From assembly GCA_022495005.1 (NCBI GenBank), contig JAGYXB010001576.1:744001-808000 (forward strand): 64,000 nt of DNA, read 5' to 3'. Position 1 is the stretch's first letter; every line of letters begins with the position of its first letter. Below are positions 1 through 27,370 of the stretch, piece by piece. The notes below the pieces were generated by a model. That model was not told where the DNA came from, made no database searches, and was given only the letters and a program-made list of their open reading frames with translations. The position numbers and the translations under genes were made by a program. This DNA is from Rhyacophila brunnea. Taxonomy: Eukaryota; Arthropoda; Insecta; Trichoptera; Rhyacophilidae.

Positions 1-183
1 ACTCGATAAAAAAAATGATCAATTTTCAGCTTTTTGCGCAAGCAATTATTGATCAAATCCATGGCCGCAGGTCATGGTTGGTAAAATGCATAGCTGTTTC
101 TTTGTAGGTAAGGTAGCAGTGTGACTGGTGATTTTTCACAATTGGCATAATTGCCATCATTGATGGATTTAAAGAGTGACTTA

Positions 184-14624
<14,441 letters not shown>

Positions 14625-14862
14625 CTGGAATACAAAGAGAAAAAACAACGGTCAGAAATTATAGTAAAATTTATTTATCAAGTTCGCAACTCGTCGCCAA
14701 TAGTGACGGACGTGCGCGCATATTATGTAGTGGTCGATTTTGAGAGTATTATTCCGGTCAGTCTACGATCTGAAGATTCCAATGGCAAATAGAGTAATGC
14801 CGACCAATCTAGAGGCTGGTCGAAAATTCATTGGCTAAATGGAGTTAGTGGTGACTGCTGTG

Positions 14863-15169
14863 CGTGGCCCCGACATCCTGAAGGGGCCCCCCAGGCCAGG
14901 ATCTTTGCAGCCCCCTACCTATCGCTAAGGTTAAAGGCAGTCTGACGCTATACAGTGGCGTTTTCCAAGTGATGTCCAAGGTCAAATAAAATTCATTGTA
15001 TTTTTTTTAGTGATTTTTTAACACATCGAATTATGGAGTTGTCGAGTATTAACAGTCAACACACATCAACCAAAATTGCATCGCACAACCATATATTTTA
15101 AAAAGGTAATAGCCACGCCGGGCCCCTAGGCTAGAGCCCTGCCAGCCTCCCCCCTTTGTGGGGGCCATG
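14863..15169. mobile_element. Family G MITE, perfect 8-bp TSD
   Basis: Starts CGTGGCCCCGACATCCTGAA and ends TTTGTGGGGGCCATG. It is flanked by a perfect duplication, CTGCTGTG (14855-14862 and 15170-15177), which assigns the family to the hAT class. It has the typical interior CCCCTACCTATCGCTAAGG. The 307-bp copy is the first feature of the large intron upstream of exon 2. Confidence 0.88.
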
Positions 15170-15329
15170 CTGCTGTGTTTGGGCCACTGAAGTAGAAAGT
15201 GGCCGCATTGGACCTTGGATAGCAACAGGTGGATGAAGCTAGGATACACCCTGGGTTATCGTTTTCCTAATGATATTTTTATTCTTGGTGTTATAACACC
15301 TTCCTTTACCAATTCCATTGGCTCTTCAA

Positions 15330-15590
15330 TCCGATGTGAATCTTCGCCGCCTAACGAAGAGGTTTATGAACCGAATTTTTAAACGAGAAATGGATGTTAA
15401 GGACAAGACACGCGGTAAAGCAGACGGCGTTACGTCAATGCGTGTGTACTGGCCCTTAGCTAAGACACTTGCTCAACATATTAGGTCCAAAAACAACATA
15501 CGAATTTAACAGACTCGGGATTCGAGCCCGAGACTAATGACTCCATAATCGGACACGTAACCCCTCGCCCATGCGGACGCATCCTGTGAC
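15330..15590 (-). repeat. Diverged tRNA-derived SINE with internal insert
   Basis: On the minus strand a B-box-like GGGCTCGAATCCCGAGTC (near 15515-15530) precedes a body with GAGCAAGTGTCTTAGC. The body motif GACACTTGCTCAACATATTAGGTCC on the plus strand matches the SINEs elsewhere. About 70 bp (15400-15465) separates two body parts and is not seen in the other copies. Confidence 0.6.
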
Positions 15591-15660
15591 AGGAAATTTC
15601 AGCGATACGAGTGATTGCAGCGCACACAGTCTAGATGGGATTTTTATAGTCCCATTCTGT

Positions 15661-16251
15661 CAGTGGCGAGGGGTGGAGGTGCGCTGTTAAGATTCGACAT
15701 AAATAGTGCACACTAAACTTTGTCAGTCATATTTATCTATGTTCATTGAACTAAGAATACAATTTGCAGATGGTGCTGGTTAGTTTTTAAAATTCAATTG
15801 AACCCTGCCTAAATCAAACCACAATAGTTTAAGTATGTTATGGGCGATCCGATAAAAATAGTCCATACTTTTTCAGTCATACTTGTTTGTTGTCGTTAAA
15901 TTAACAATATATATTACTGATGGTGTTGGTTAGTTTTTTAAAATTCATTAAAACCTGGAAAACAAAACCATAATCGATAAAAATTGTTTTTCTATCTATA
16001 AAATATTTAAAATTATATATGGTTTTATGGCATAATTTTAGATATTGTATATATAAACGAATGTTTTTTTACTATTATCTACTATGACTAGGATTAAGCA
16101 GGGTTTGATTGAATTTTAAAAACTAAAAAACACTACCTACACGTCATTGTAGTCTTAGAGAGCAATAAAAACAAAATACTTTTGACTGAAAAAGTTTTGT
16201 GTGCACTGTTTATGTCGAATCTTAACAGCCTACCTCCACCCTTCGCCACTG
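15661..16251. mobile_element. hAT-like MITE, family C copy 1
   Basis: Ends are CAGTGGCGAGGGGTGGAGGT and ACCTCCACCCTTCGCCACTG, long inverted repeats. The flanks CATTCTGT and CATGCTGT make an 8-bp duplication with one difference. The interior repeats a motif (ACTAAG..ACAATTTGCAGATGGTG, then TTTTAAAATTCAATTGAACC) in both orientations, so it is itself partly palindromic. Related copies are at 48560-49038 and 54366-55042, with an end at 62750-62886. Confidence 0.88.
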
Positions 16252-16700
16252 CATGCTGTCAATTTTTTTTAATAAATAAAAATGCGATAACCTGTCACTT
16301 TATACTATGTTGGTATACATGGAACTATGTCTACTTATTGACTTGATAATAATTATTCAATAGAATATATCTGAATTTGCAATTCACACTGCGAACGACC
16401 GCGAAAATTGGCGGACAAAGTAGTGTGTACTTTGGATTTACAGTTTTTTATAGTTACAAATGCCTATTCAACCTCGAAATTTAGCGGGAAGTTAAAACTC
16501 GCAGTGAGTCGTGACATGTTGCATGCAAACTTAAATAATTATTACCTTCCAAGATTATAAAGAGCTGTTTAAATCGAGAATCGGTTACGATTCTGAATAA
16601 CTTAGTACGGTGGTAGTTAATATGCGAAATAGATTAAGATAAAATCAATAGCCGATAATCGTTATTTATCATCATGAAGATGCCGCGATTGGACACAGTC

Positions 16701-17456
16701 ATTGCCCACTGAAGAAGAAAGCCGATACATTACACGGCTGGTCCTACTTTTCGCCCCTCCTCTTGTCTATGGATGACCTGTCATTGTCTATAGAGTGCTC
16801 ATACTGACGCGTCTGTCGTGTTCACTTGTTGGAGTATTCTTCCTTCGTTTTCAGGGCTTATTTACTCAAGAAGCGTGATAAGTATAATAAGAGAATGTGA
16901 AGATCAATTTTTCAAACGTATAACTTACTTGATTTCAGTTTCATTCATTACAAGCCATTCTATTTTCAGAAAACATATTCCTACACTATTCATAATATAA
17001 TATGGATACACTGCTAATACAAATATGAGTATTAAAATGCTATTACAAATCGATATTTCCAGCTGCCTTGACACAGGGAATGGTTTGATTTGGATACATG
17101 AGTTAAATGATTAATAATACACTAGCATTAATACACTTTCTACAAATGTAATGCATTGATCAATGCTACATATTTATTGGAAATCGATATTATCACCGGT
17201 TTTTGTGTGAAGGACTAGTCTGACTTTGACAGCTGATGAATAACAGGAATGTACCTATATTATTTATAAATAACACTGATAGTTAATATATTTGATTTGA
17301 GAATATTTCATAATTCAATTTGAAAAGAAGAATTAGAAAGGGCGAATCAATATGTCAAGCAATTTGGGATCTGATTTTAACAGCTGAAAAGTGGACCACT
17401 CGTTGCTTGTTCCAAAAGTTATGCTCAGGCTTTATTAATCTAAAGATGGCGGTGAC
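16701..17456. repeat. Interspersed repeat H, copy 1
   Basis: The left 150 bp (ATTGCCCACTGAAGAAGAAA to GTTCACTTGTTGGAGTATTC) and the right 75 bp (GTGGACCACTCGTTGCTTGT to AAAGATGGCGGTGAC) match 36137-36645 in reverse orientation. The middle 500 bp is unmatched. Neither copy has a coding frame. Confidence 0.75.
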
Positions 17457-17775
17457 ACAGTACGTTGACAGTTACATATTTGCATAAAGCAGGTTTGTCT
17501 ACCGGGCGTTTGTTAAAAGTTTTAGTTAATCTCAATAATAGAACACAATCTTCAAATAACAACTTGCATCTCCTGGATGCTATTCGATTTTTAAACCCTA
17601 AATCCCGTGATTGAAAATATTTTTGGATCTCGGGATTAGTTTTGATAAAAACGTATATGGAAGTCACATAACATGCCATTCATCTCCTAACTTTAACGGG
17701 ATTTCAGAATCGGAAAAATGTGCATGGATTATAAAACTTCGTTTTTACAGTCAATTCAAGGACAATATGCTAATG

Positions 17776-18733
17776 CAGGGTTTCCCAAACCTTTTCTGTA
17801 ATGGAACACTTCGCAAACCCGGAAATTTTAACGGAACACTTAGCTTATTTTTTAGATTGACTCCTACTACTTAGTTAAAAGTTTAAAAAAAAGTTATTAA
17901 ACCACATTATTTATTTAGTAATTACATATTTTTAAGTATACAACTATATATATTATATTATATATATGATTATTTTGTAGGTTATTTATTAGCGCAGCTA
18001 ACCGTTCTGCCAATTTGGCAACTGTCGTTAAACTGACAAGACTTGTCAGCCGGTCAGTTAAAAACAATATACCCCATCTTTTTCATGCGCGCAGTATGAG
18101 AAAAGATGATCCTCCGTCTGTAGATCAAAGCCCCCACAACCCGAAGCGGGCGCCCAGGCTAGAATCTTTGGCGAGCCCCCTACTTATCGCTAAGGTTAAA
18201 GGCAATATGACGATTTAGAGTTGCATATTCCAAATGGTGTTCGAGGTAAAATTAAGGGTATTTTTAGCGATTTTTTTGTATTTTTAATACACCCACTTTT
18301 ATGTTGATATGCACAATTATGGATATGTTAAATATCGACAATAATCAAAAATTGAAAGTATGACAAAACCACATATTATTAAACTACATTTTTTTTTTAC
18401 TATTAGTGCATGTTTGTGATGTATGTTTATCTCACTTGGTTGGTCGATCTCTCACGCCGGCTCCCCAGGCTAGAGGCCTGTCAGCCCTCTGCTTGTGGGA
18501 GCCATGACTATCTAGATACTTGACGTCATAAACATCAGTGGAGATTGATCATCACTCGGCTTTCAATATGAAGTAGATTCTTTAATTATTTTAGTTTTAC
18601 TTATTTTACATCTACTTAGTAGAAGATCTTTAAATGTGTTGCAGTGTATAAAACCTTTCCAAATGGTCGCGGAACACCTATTCAGGTTCGGCGGAACACT
18701 GGTGTTCCGCGGAACATAGTTTGGGAAACCCTG
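17776..18733. mobile_element. hAT-like element, family D, perfect 8-bp TSD, with nested MITE
   Basis: Ends CAGGGTTTCCCAAACC and AGTTTGGGAAACCCTG are inverted repeats, flanked by a perfect TGCTAATG duplication (17768-17775, 18734-18741). Subterminal GCGGAACAC repeats (18668-18716 and, inverted, 17803-17840) are typical of this kind of element. A family G MITE occupies about 18130-18507. The same composite occurs at 56028-56676. Confidence 0.9.
18130..18507 (+). mobile_element. Family G MITE nested in a hAT-like element
   Basis: The segment GCCCCCACAACCCGAAGCGG, CTACTTATCGCTAAGG and TTGTGGGAGCCATG carries all the landmarks of family G, in plus orientation. It lies inside the element at 17776-18733, and part of it is found at the equivalent place in the second copy. 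Confidence 0.75.
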
Positions 18734-19207
18734 TGCTAATGTATCAATCATTAATTTTTAGTGTATATTTTTATCGATTTAAATTTTTTTTTATTGAATC
18801 CGACGTAGCGTAACTGGAGAGTGCACACCTATCCCGCGTCTGGCAATATTCACATGTTGTTTGTTAAAATGTTTTTTTGATTTGGAGTAAGAATTATTGG
18901 GTTTAAACGAATGACTAACAACACTTCCTCTTAAAATGTCTATTAATATAACATTCACGAAGTGGAAGTCACATACTTCTGAAAAACGAATGAGGGAATT
19001 TACCCCCTTTTTATTTTATTCTTGAGAAAAAAAATAATCTTGATTTCAAAGTAATTTATTTACATATAGCTCTTATACGTACATATACGGCTTTTATATA
19101 ATATAATAATATAGGTATTATCGTTCACCATTATACTTGTATTTTCGCGAGTTTTCATTTCTAAATGTTGTAAGTGACAAGATGCGCGTATTTGACGTTG
19201 TGTATTT

Positions 19208-19250
19208 TTAATATATATATATATATTATATGATTTTATATATATTATAT
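19208..19250. repeat. AT microsatellite
   Basis: A run of alternating AT with short breaks. It is a simple repeat with no other feature. Confidence 0.7.
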
Positions 19251-19299
19251 GAAAATCCAGAATGTGGCTCTCGTTGACCTCATGTATGCCCATCCTTGA

Positions 19300-19690
19300 A
19301 ATATAAACAGTATAGAAGAGTACAAGGAGTAAATATTTAAAAAAAGTAGGTACATGGAAGTACGCTGAATGAGCTAAACCTATTTTAGTATATTAGTATT
19401 TATAAAATAACGTCCACCTAAACTCATCCCACGTAGGTGGAATATGTATATCAATATCCGAAGCGATTTGGTTCCTTCTCCCAATTGGCATCACCAATGA
19501 CAAGATTAGTTCTGCACCTTGCGAGAATAAAATACAGATGCTCCCGATTTCTAAGGTTACCAATGTAATACAGGCCAATACTTCGAAGAATGGCAGAGGT
19601 CTCATTTTTACACCGCGTATAAGTCGGAAAAAATACGTGGCCAAATATTGATATCTCCTAGCGTTTAGACTACAGTAATATGTAAGCATA
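19300..19690 (-). mobile_element. LINE 3' end, relative of the 38.6-kb copy
   Basis: The minus strand 19689-19393 encodes YQYLATYFFRLIRGVKMRPL and ends IPPTWDEFRWTLFYKY, then a stop. The DNA matches 38720-39070 closely (for example CCACCTAAACTCAT, CACGTAGGTGGAATAT). It is a 5'-truncated copy holding only the last 98 codons and the 3' UTR. It keeps the C-terminal frame that is broken in the larger copy. Confidence 0.85.
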
Positions 19691-22600
19691 GTATTGCACT
19701 AAAATAGCAACAAATTTTAGGAACATAAAATGTATAAAGTACTTACTTAAAAATAAGTAGGATCTATGCATGTAAAAATTGATATAAAATCTACCTCAAT
19801 AAGTTCGGTTCTGCCAAATACAAATCGTGCAGTGCAGTAGTAGCAATGAAAAGAAATCATTTCGCAAAATATAATTAAGTTGCTGAAAGAAGCAAGTATT
19901 TCCTGGCTAATGTATTCTATGTAGCTAAGGCAGCAGTCGTGACCTGTCATGTAAAGGAGTAAGCAGGTATTCCGTAAATAATTACAATGTCTAATTCTAG
20001 TACGAAACATAGACAATAAACCTGAGCAGACCATAAACACGAATACATCAAAAGTTCAGCGGCTTTACAATATAAACTTACTCGGTTGGCTTTATACCTA
20101 CATATACATACAATTTTAAACACAGTCGTGTTAAGTTATGCAAACTCGAACAACTGTAAAAGATTTTGTTTCTAAATTTGAAAGTGCAGTTGAAAACAAG
20201 GAATCGTGGGTAACTGTCAGTTGCAATTCATTTCATATTCGTTTGCAACAAACTTCAACCTAATTTTACATTCATTGTAACCATCAATTCTATAAATGAA
20301 AATTGTATTATCAAGCATGATACATCTAATTTCCAATTTTTAGCGGTATGCGAGATAATAGGAGATAGGCAATACTGAAATGATTGGACAAATGACGAAT
20401 CGTCGAATCGTTTCTCAACATGGAATTGAATCGTTCACGTACTATGCAAATTTCAACATAATGATTCAGTATAATATGAGCAGATATCACAAATATGTAA
20501 AAAAAAATACTTATTAATTTTGCTCTGATTAACAATAATTATTCTCCAACCCTACAAAAGGTTCCAGAAATGCCATCAAATGTTATTATAATTTCACATT
20601 TTCCATTTCGTTTGAAATCGATGAACATAACAAATGAAAATAGCGTTGCTGTCGTTCGCATTATACACTGAAAATAGTTATTAATTAAACCATACTTGCA
20701 TATTATATAATGTGGTGGTTCCTTATAAAATAATGGGAAACGTTTTGTACAGTAGGAAAAATATTTATTGAAGGCTTTTAGGTGACTTCATTCGGTCAGT
20801 ATGTAATAGTTTGTGGAAATAATACGAGGTACGACAATTTACATGGTCCTGGTAAAAATAAGTGATGGTGGTATTAGGCAGTAACTTTATATGGGAGTTT
20901 TAGGAAATATTTTTCTGTTATTTTACACGGGGCACGTTCCTAATAATTAATTATCAAGAATTCAGATATTTTTCGTACATCTTTGGATTGGCTTTCCATA
21001 GAGTATGTAATAAAATTGCATTAGGCTCCTTGTTATAATCAAAGTATTTGAACGTACCTAGTTATAAAAGTATAATAGAATTCAACAAAGTAGATGATTA
21101 GCAGTACCTCAGGCAAATACTTCATTCAGAATCGATGTCATCAGTCACACCGCATTGTTTTGGAAAGTATATTATGTGAACTTGGGAAAGGTTGCAGATC
21201 TAATTATAGATATGAGAATGATTTCAAGTATTTTGTGTTAGGTAACTCTCATCATCGATCGATCAATCCACTGCTGGATGAACGTCCGTATCAGTGTTGC
21301 CAACTATTGTTGACAAAAACATGCCATACAGGGTATGAAAACAAGATAGGAAAAAACGCTAGCTTTTGTGAAAATACAATTCCAAGTAAATTTACTTATT
21401 CTACCAAGAACAAAGTCAATAGGTACATTTGCTTTCGCATATCGGAAAAAATGTTCAATAATCGAAAAAATGTCGATATGTGTAAAAACCACACACTTTA
21501 ACAGAAATAATTTCAAAATTGACAACAAATAGGTACCTATAGTGTGTCAACGGCGTTCGAGTTTCGTTTCATGTTTGAAGACGAGAGCTTAGGACAGACA
21601 CAGAGAATTAAAGAACACATCTTTTAGTTGGATAATTGTTAAATTATTATTTTATATACGCGGAGATTCGGAATAATATACAAAACATTAAATAATGCAT
21701 GCAATTGTTTCATAGTGTTTTATTTATCACTAAAATAAGTACCGATCTACCTACAGGTAGGTATCTGATAGTCAGAAATTTGACGCGCATGATAATAAAT
21801 AAACAAGAAATGAAAATATAATAAATATTAAATTCTACGGGTTATAATAAATAAACTAAATATCTAGCGTTTTTTCAACACATTTAAATCTGTTGGAGGC
21901 ATCAAAAAACGCTGGTAAAAACGACACAAGCTAAATGCCTATTGAAAAAAGCTAGATCTGGCAAGAAAAATGCTAAATTGGCAACGCTGGACTCCGTATA
22001 ACTAACTATCTCGTAGTGTTAGTTGTAGTCTACCGTTCAGACGTTTTCTATCTCCAGACCCCAGCTAGGGTAATACTGGATCACTATACTTACTTGTCCA
22101 GCAATTGTCTCTTCTTCAAGCTATTATCCTGTCCAAGGTAGACTGACTATACGTTTTTGCCTTGTTGTTAAACGAGTAGTAAGTGTTTTGTTTATTTTAT
22201 ACATATTATAATATGGTTAAAAAAAAAATCTCTCGATCAAACATAAATTTGCAACCGATAATAGCAATAATTGTTAGTATGATCATTTCCTGAACAGGCT
22301 ATCAAAATGCACGATCCTTCAATAATAGTATTATTTATTAATACACGGTGTTTACAAAATCACTATACAGTGTTACCAGTTATAATAATATTAAAATTGT
22401 TGACCTTTAGGAACGTTGACATGATTTCATTTTTTTATAAACATTGCAATCAGTGGCTTCTCGTGGAAAGTACTGTCCTATTTTTACAGAAATTATTTCC
22501 ATAATTCCATCGATACGGAACCTACTCCCAAAGTTGTAATATTCGCATGTACATATTCATTAATGTGCTAACCATAGCAGCCTATGACATGTTTACCCCA

Positions 22601-24105
22601 CGATACGCCAATGGAAGTTGGTTATAAGTAGGTAATATCCAAATTTCATCGATTAAACACATCACATTTGTGAAGTAAGAATTAGTGAGAGGTATATTAC
22701 CACAGAACAGATTAATACTTAATATAGAAATGTGAAAGCTAGTCAACACGGACCATGGACCAATGTTTTGAAGTAGGGTTCGCGTTATTACATTATGCCA
22801 TAAAACAGGGGACACAAAGCGCGCCGACTGTCATCAAATATTGAACGCGCGGTTCGTTGACGTGAGAAACTTTAGTAAATATTGTGAGACAGTCTTAACT
22901 ATCGAAAAAAACACACTCTTTAACACGTTTTTAAGTTTATCCTATATTTATCTATATTCGAGATACGTACCTACCCTGTTATACCACTGCCGGTAGGGTA
23001 AGCCAGTTCATATTATTTTTGTGTTCCCTATAACTTATTCTAAATCGGGTAGACATGACAATTTTACTGACAGTTGTAATGATGTCATAAAATACGAAAC
23101 CAATCGTATACTTAAGTATGAAGTATAAAAGGACAAAATAGTCGTGAAACTTTTAATATTCTGCACGTAGAATCGACACATAATATGCTGCTATCTTTTG
23201 AAACAACATAGCATTGTGATTTTTCATTGTGATAATTTTCTACAAAATAATTTTGAAAACAATGTAGATAAACCGGTTAATAAGTTGGTTTGACAATGTT
23301 ATAAATACATTAAACTATTTTTTTTATTCAACGATTAACAACGTTCTGAAATCGATTCCGAAATCACTTTTCAGGCACCGTGCATTTAGCATGAATATTA
23401 TTTATTATTGGTCCTTATAAGGGAGTGCACCGCGGACATCGGGACACGAGTTATTAATTTATTACGCTGCAATGAATAATGGAGATTGGATATTTTTGAT
23501 AAGGGGCGTACCTAAATAAAATAAAACAGTTAACATTAACATGCCATGTATGCAAGTGTATTTTTATCACTGACAGGCACACAGCGGTATGTTGTTCCGC
23601 TACTTTTCAAGAAAAAAAAAACTATTGTTTATGGTTAAAAATGTTATCTTCCATATTTGGTAGAATGAATTAATTTTTGAAGGCGAAAACTGACTGCAAA
23701 CAATAAATTACTTTGCGCCAAATAAAAAACATAAGTTCATAAGAAAAAAGTAAAAGTTATACAATAGGATATCTATGCCTAATATGTAAGCATACAAATA
23801 ATACATTATGAACTGAAATTACTATTAATTAATTAATGTTATGTGTAGTTACAAGCATAAACAATGACATATTTCATAGACGCAACAAATAACATTAATT
23901 TAACGATTCAATTATGTTTCAGAGTTAGATCCACAGAACAAATTAATAAATAGAATTCCTATAGGCTATATCCCAATACAATACATTTAAACGCAGTGGC
24001 TATAGTTAGTATAGTAAAAACAATCCTACAGATATTGTTGAACTTGCTTATGTTGTTGCCCATCCGCGGCGGAATACACAAAAAAAAAACATGGTAATTT
24101 ATATA
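19691..24105. other. Large-intron DNA, no recognised element
   Basis: AT-rich sequence without paired terminal repeats or tRNA-like segments that I could identify. The 135-residue frame at 21094-21501 has no recognisable domain. A short GATCAATCCACTGCTGGATG at 21260 resembles a motif frequent in insect RTE-type repeats, but nothing continues around it. Confidence 0.45.
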
Positions 24106-24113
24106 GTTCCAAG

Positions 24114-26619
24114 TAGGGATTCCCGGGATTCAGGATCCCGAGCTATTTTCGATACCTATGAATCCCGGGATTGATAAACATAATCCCGAAACTTTCGGGA
24201 TTGATTTTTTTATCAATTTTTATGGAAAATAAAATAAAAACGAAAATATAACAGAAAAAATACCTTTAATAACAAATAACTACATTAGAAATAAACTGAG
24301 TTTGTATGAAGTTTGATTTATACCCATGTGTAAGTTGCCAAATCATTTATTTTTTCACATAAATTAATAAAAATGAGAAAGATTGGAAAAAACAATGCTT
24401 AGCACTATTAACAAAGTAATTTCACCATGATCTCATACGTTTTACGGCAGTTTCATATTTGGCTGACTAATTAGATTTATGAAGCGGAAAGGCCATAAGT
24501 ACACCATGATTTGCTTTTCTATTTTAAATCTCGCTAACCCATTCATTAAGTCTTTACTATCAGAAACAGCAATCTCATATTAAATTCACATTATTATTAA
24601 TTAATATTATTTACTCCATTACTCCAAGATTGAACGTATACAATATTAAGGCCGTACATCAGTTGAGGCACGGTCTAAAAAGATCGTTGCTAGGCGATGC
24701 GCGGATTGCGGGTCCCGGGTGCAAATGACGCCTATCAAACGAAATATTATTTGTCATATAAATCCAACATACGTCCATTTTATGTTCTGTTTATTGTTCT
24801 TTATCGCTCGTTGCGTACGCCGACGACTTGCTCCTGCTTGTTGGGGCGACGAGCCGACCGGCACTTGAGCGTGCAGCCACGGACGCCTTGGGCGGAATCC
24901 TTAATTGGGGGTTGCTGAACAAGCTGACCTTTGCCCCGAGCAAGACGGAAGCTGTCCTCCTTAGGGGTAGTTCTCGGGTCAACATAACTCGACGGCCACC
25001 CACGGTTCGTTTTGGCCAGACCTCAGTGCGTTTCTCCGAAAGGGTTACGTATCTGGGAGTAATTCTTGATGACAAGCTGTTTTTCGTTCACCATGCCAAG
25101 ACGGCCGTCTCTAAGGCCAATTCGGCCTATCAGAGAATGGCCCGAATGGCAGGCAGCAATTGGGGACTTAAGCCTAGAGCCCTTAAGGTTGCATACGGCG
25201 CAATTTTCATGGGAATTGCCGGTTACGCCTCCAGCATTTGGCATTCCCGAGTAAACTCCTTAACTCTCGTGAGACGCGCACTACTAAGCGGGCAGCGACT
25301 TGCGCTGATCTCGCTTACCAAAGCCTACCGCACAACTTCTACCGACGCGCTTGCCGTACTCGCGGTGGTGCTACCCCTCGATCTGCACGTCCAAGTCAGA
25401 GGATCGATCACCCTCAGGTCGGGATCAGCACAATACTCGCCGGTGTCCATCTGACACCACCGCAGAGATCCGAGGACGTTCCTTACAGGAAGACTGTAAG
25501 TGACATTGTGTACAAGACCGCATATGCGGCATGGCAGGCGAGGTGGACCGCCTCCCCCAAGGGGCGGCACACTTACCGTTTTTTTCCAGACATATTCTGC
25601 AGGCACCAAACTAGAAGACTCCAACCTTCGCACTGGATTAGCTAGTTCCTCACCGGCCATGGCAACTTCGCCGCCAGACTCCACGAGTTTGGCTTGATAG
25701 TAGATGGGCCGGGCTGTACCTGCGGGCATGACCACCAAGATGTTGAACACATCCTCTGGGATTGCCCGCTTATGGAATTCGAACGAGCGGAGCTGTTTGC
25801 CAGGGTCCATCCTCACACGGGCCCAATTGGTCATGGAGATCTGGTAGCAACCGAGGCCAACTTTGCGGCATTTGAAAAATTTTCAGCGTCGTATGGGGAG
25901 CGGGATAGTCCCTTCTCTTCATAACTCTTCTGTAGACTCATCCATTTCAATTCGTGACACTCAGTATGCGGGTACACAAAGCGCTTAACGTCAGCGGACA
26001 GCAGAGCCAGTCCAAAAAACAAAAATTTTCTTTCTTAACTTTCTTCTTTACGCACTACGGTGCATGGTTGCAGCATCAGTCCTGTGCGGCTCCGTCTCGG
26101 GGCGGAATGAGCACTTAAAATCACTTCTTTCAGACACGTTTAAAGCGTCATAGAAAGCGGCCGTGCATATCCACGGTTGTGCATATATGTGTTGGGCACT
26201 TAAACATGTTCTATTAGTAACAATAATAATATATTCATTGACATGTTTTCTTTTTAAAGTAAATGGGTAACGTTTTTAGTCATCTTTACACGATTTAAGA
26301 ATTAATTGGCCCGTCGCCATCACGAAGCAAAGTGACGTGTTTCTAGCTCGACGTTCTTTCACTGAATGCGAGCGAGTCCAAAATTTCGTCGCGCCTACAG
26401 TTGAAAATTATTTGCCGTTTCACTGATGCGTCACCTTAACAATAAATGTCTTAAATAGTATAAATTATACTAGATTTATTTTTGACCGATTTTATCAATG
26501 TTATTTGTAAATATAAAAATTTTATATTAACAATGGAAAAAAAATGCCAATCCCGGGATTGTCAAATTGTAATCCCGAATTCCCGGGACCAGAATTTTGG
26601 CTCGGGATTGGATTCCCTA
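24114..26619. mobile_element. hAT-like element, family A, large copy, 8-bp TSD
   Basis: Starts TAGGGATTCCCGGG and ends CGGGATTGGATTCCCTA, with a perfect duplication GTTCCAAG (24106-24113 and 26620-26627). The outer 100 bp on each side match the 612-bp element at 5645-6256 in reverse orientation (GATACCTATGAATCCCGGGA, AATCCCGAAACTTTCGGGAT, AACAATAAATGTCTT). The 2.5-kb interior includes an R1-like retrotransposon fragment (24800-26050) and flanking DNA absent from the short copy. Confidence 0.88.
24800..26050 (+). pseudogene. R1-like non-LTR retrotransposon, RT C-terminal fragment
   Basis: Starts with the reverse transcriptase catalytic motif AYADDLLLLVG (TAC of YADD at 24816). It continues as LNKLTFAPSKTEAVLL, VTYLGVILDDKL, and AYRTTSTDALAVLAVVLPLD to about 25390. 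The frame then shifts (VSDIVYKTAYAAWQARW at 25490-25560), then again to the C-terminal zinc knuckle: CTCGHDHQDVEHILWDCP at 25707-25767, stop at 25921. This order (RT palm, thumb, CCHC-type knuckle near the C-terminus) is that of R1-clade LINEs. The 5' part with endonuclease and most of the RT is absent and at least two frameshifts are present. High GC contrasts with the surroundings. Confidence 0.85.
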
Positions 26620-26939
26620 GTTCCAAGTTATAACACGTTTTATAGAAGCGGACAGATGTAGGTATATTAGCTGCGTAACAAAATAATTTTGATTCTTATC
26701 CAAATACTGATTTTCTTATCCGAACATTGAACATGGAAATTAAATTTTCAGTGAAATTTTAGGAAACCATCCTTTCCCACCATCGCAATTTCCACATGTC
26801 TATTTATCGATATTTTCCACCCTTGAATGAAAGAATCATGACTAAGTTGAAGATTCATTTGTACGAGATAAACCAGACATTCTGATGTAGATGTTGAAAC
26901 TCTGATCGATATTACTTATTGTTAATGGTTATTATGTTA

Positions 26940-27370
26940 TTATATTTCTTCTTGTTGTACCATCCCCTAGCGGAGGTCGGCCACCATCAAGGCGATCTTA
27001 GCTTTGTCGTCTGCTAACCGGAACAGTTCAGTGGAGCTGCACTCGTAACAATCACGTAGGTTCTTAAGCCACTAAATGCGGCGCCGACCTCTGCTACGCT
27101 TACCATTGATCTTTCATTGAATGACAAGTTGGGGAATACTGTACCTTTGTCCTCTCATAATGTAGCCGAGGTACCTACTGTAGTTTCCTGGTTTTGATAC
27201 CACGTAGAACTTCCCGATCCTTCCCCATTCGATTGAGAACATTTCAACATTTGTCACCCGGTCAGTCCAAGGAGTTTTGAGGATGCGTCTATACAGCCAC
27301 ATCTCGAAAGCTTCAAATACCATAGAAAAGAATTGAGAGAACATAACAACGTACCAGACGCAGTCTCAGA
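26940..27370 (-). pseudogene. RTE-type LINE, 3' fragment
   Basis: The minus strand encodes FEAFEMWLYRRILKTPWTDR, then VTNVEMFSIEWGRIGKFY and YSRYLGYIMRGQRYSIPQL. This is the C-terminal signature of insect RTE-like endonuclease-reverse transcriptases (FEMWcYRRmLrIsW.drVTN...LqYlGHvMRG...LiieGK). Downstream to 26940 the frame breaks, but DDKAKIALMVADLR-like codons and GVGRRRI-like codons persist. No RT core is present. Confidence 0.85.

Noticed and set aside
21094..21501. 135-codon plus-strand open frame
   Set aside because: No domain, no similarity I recognise, no splice context. Composition is that of random AT-rich DNA, and it includes a short repeat-like motif.
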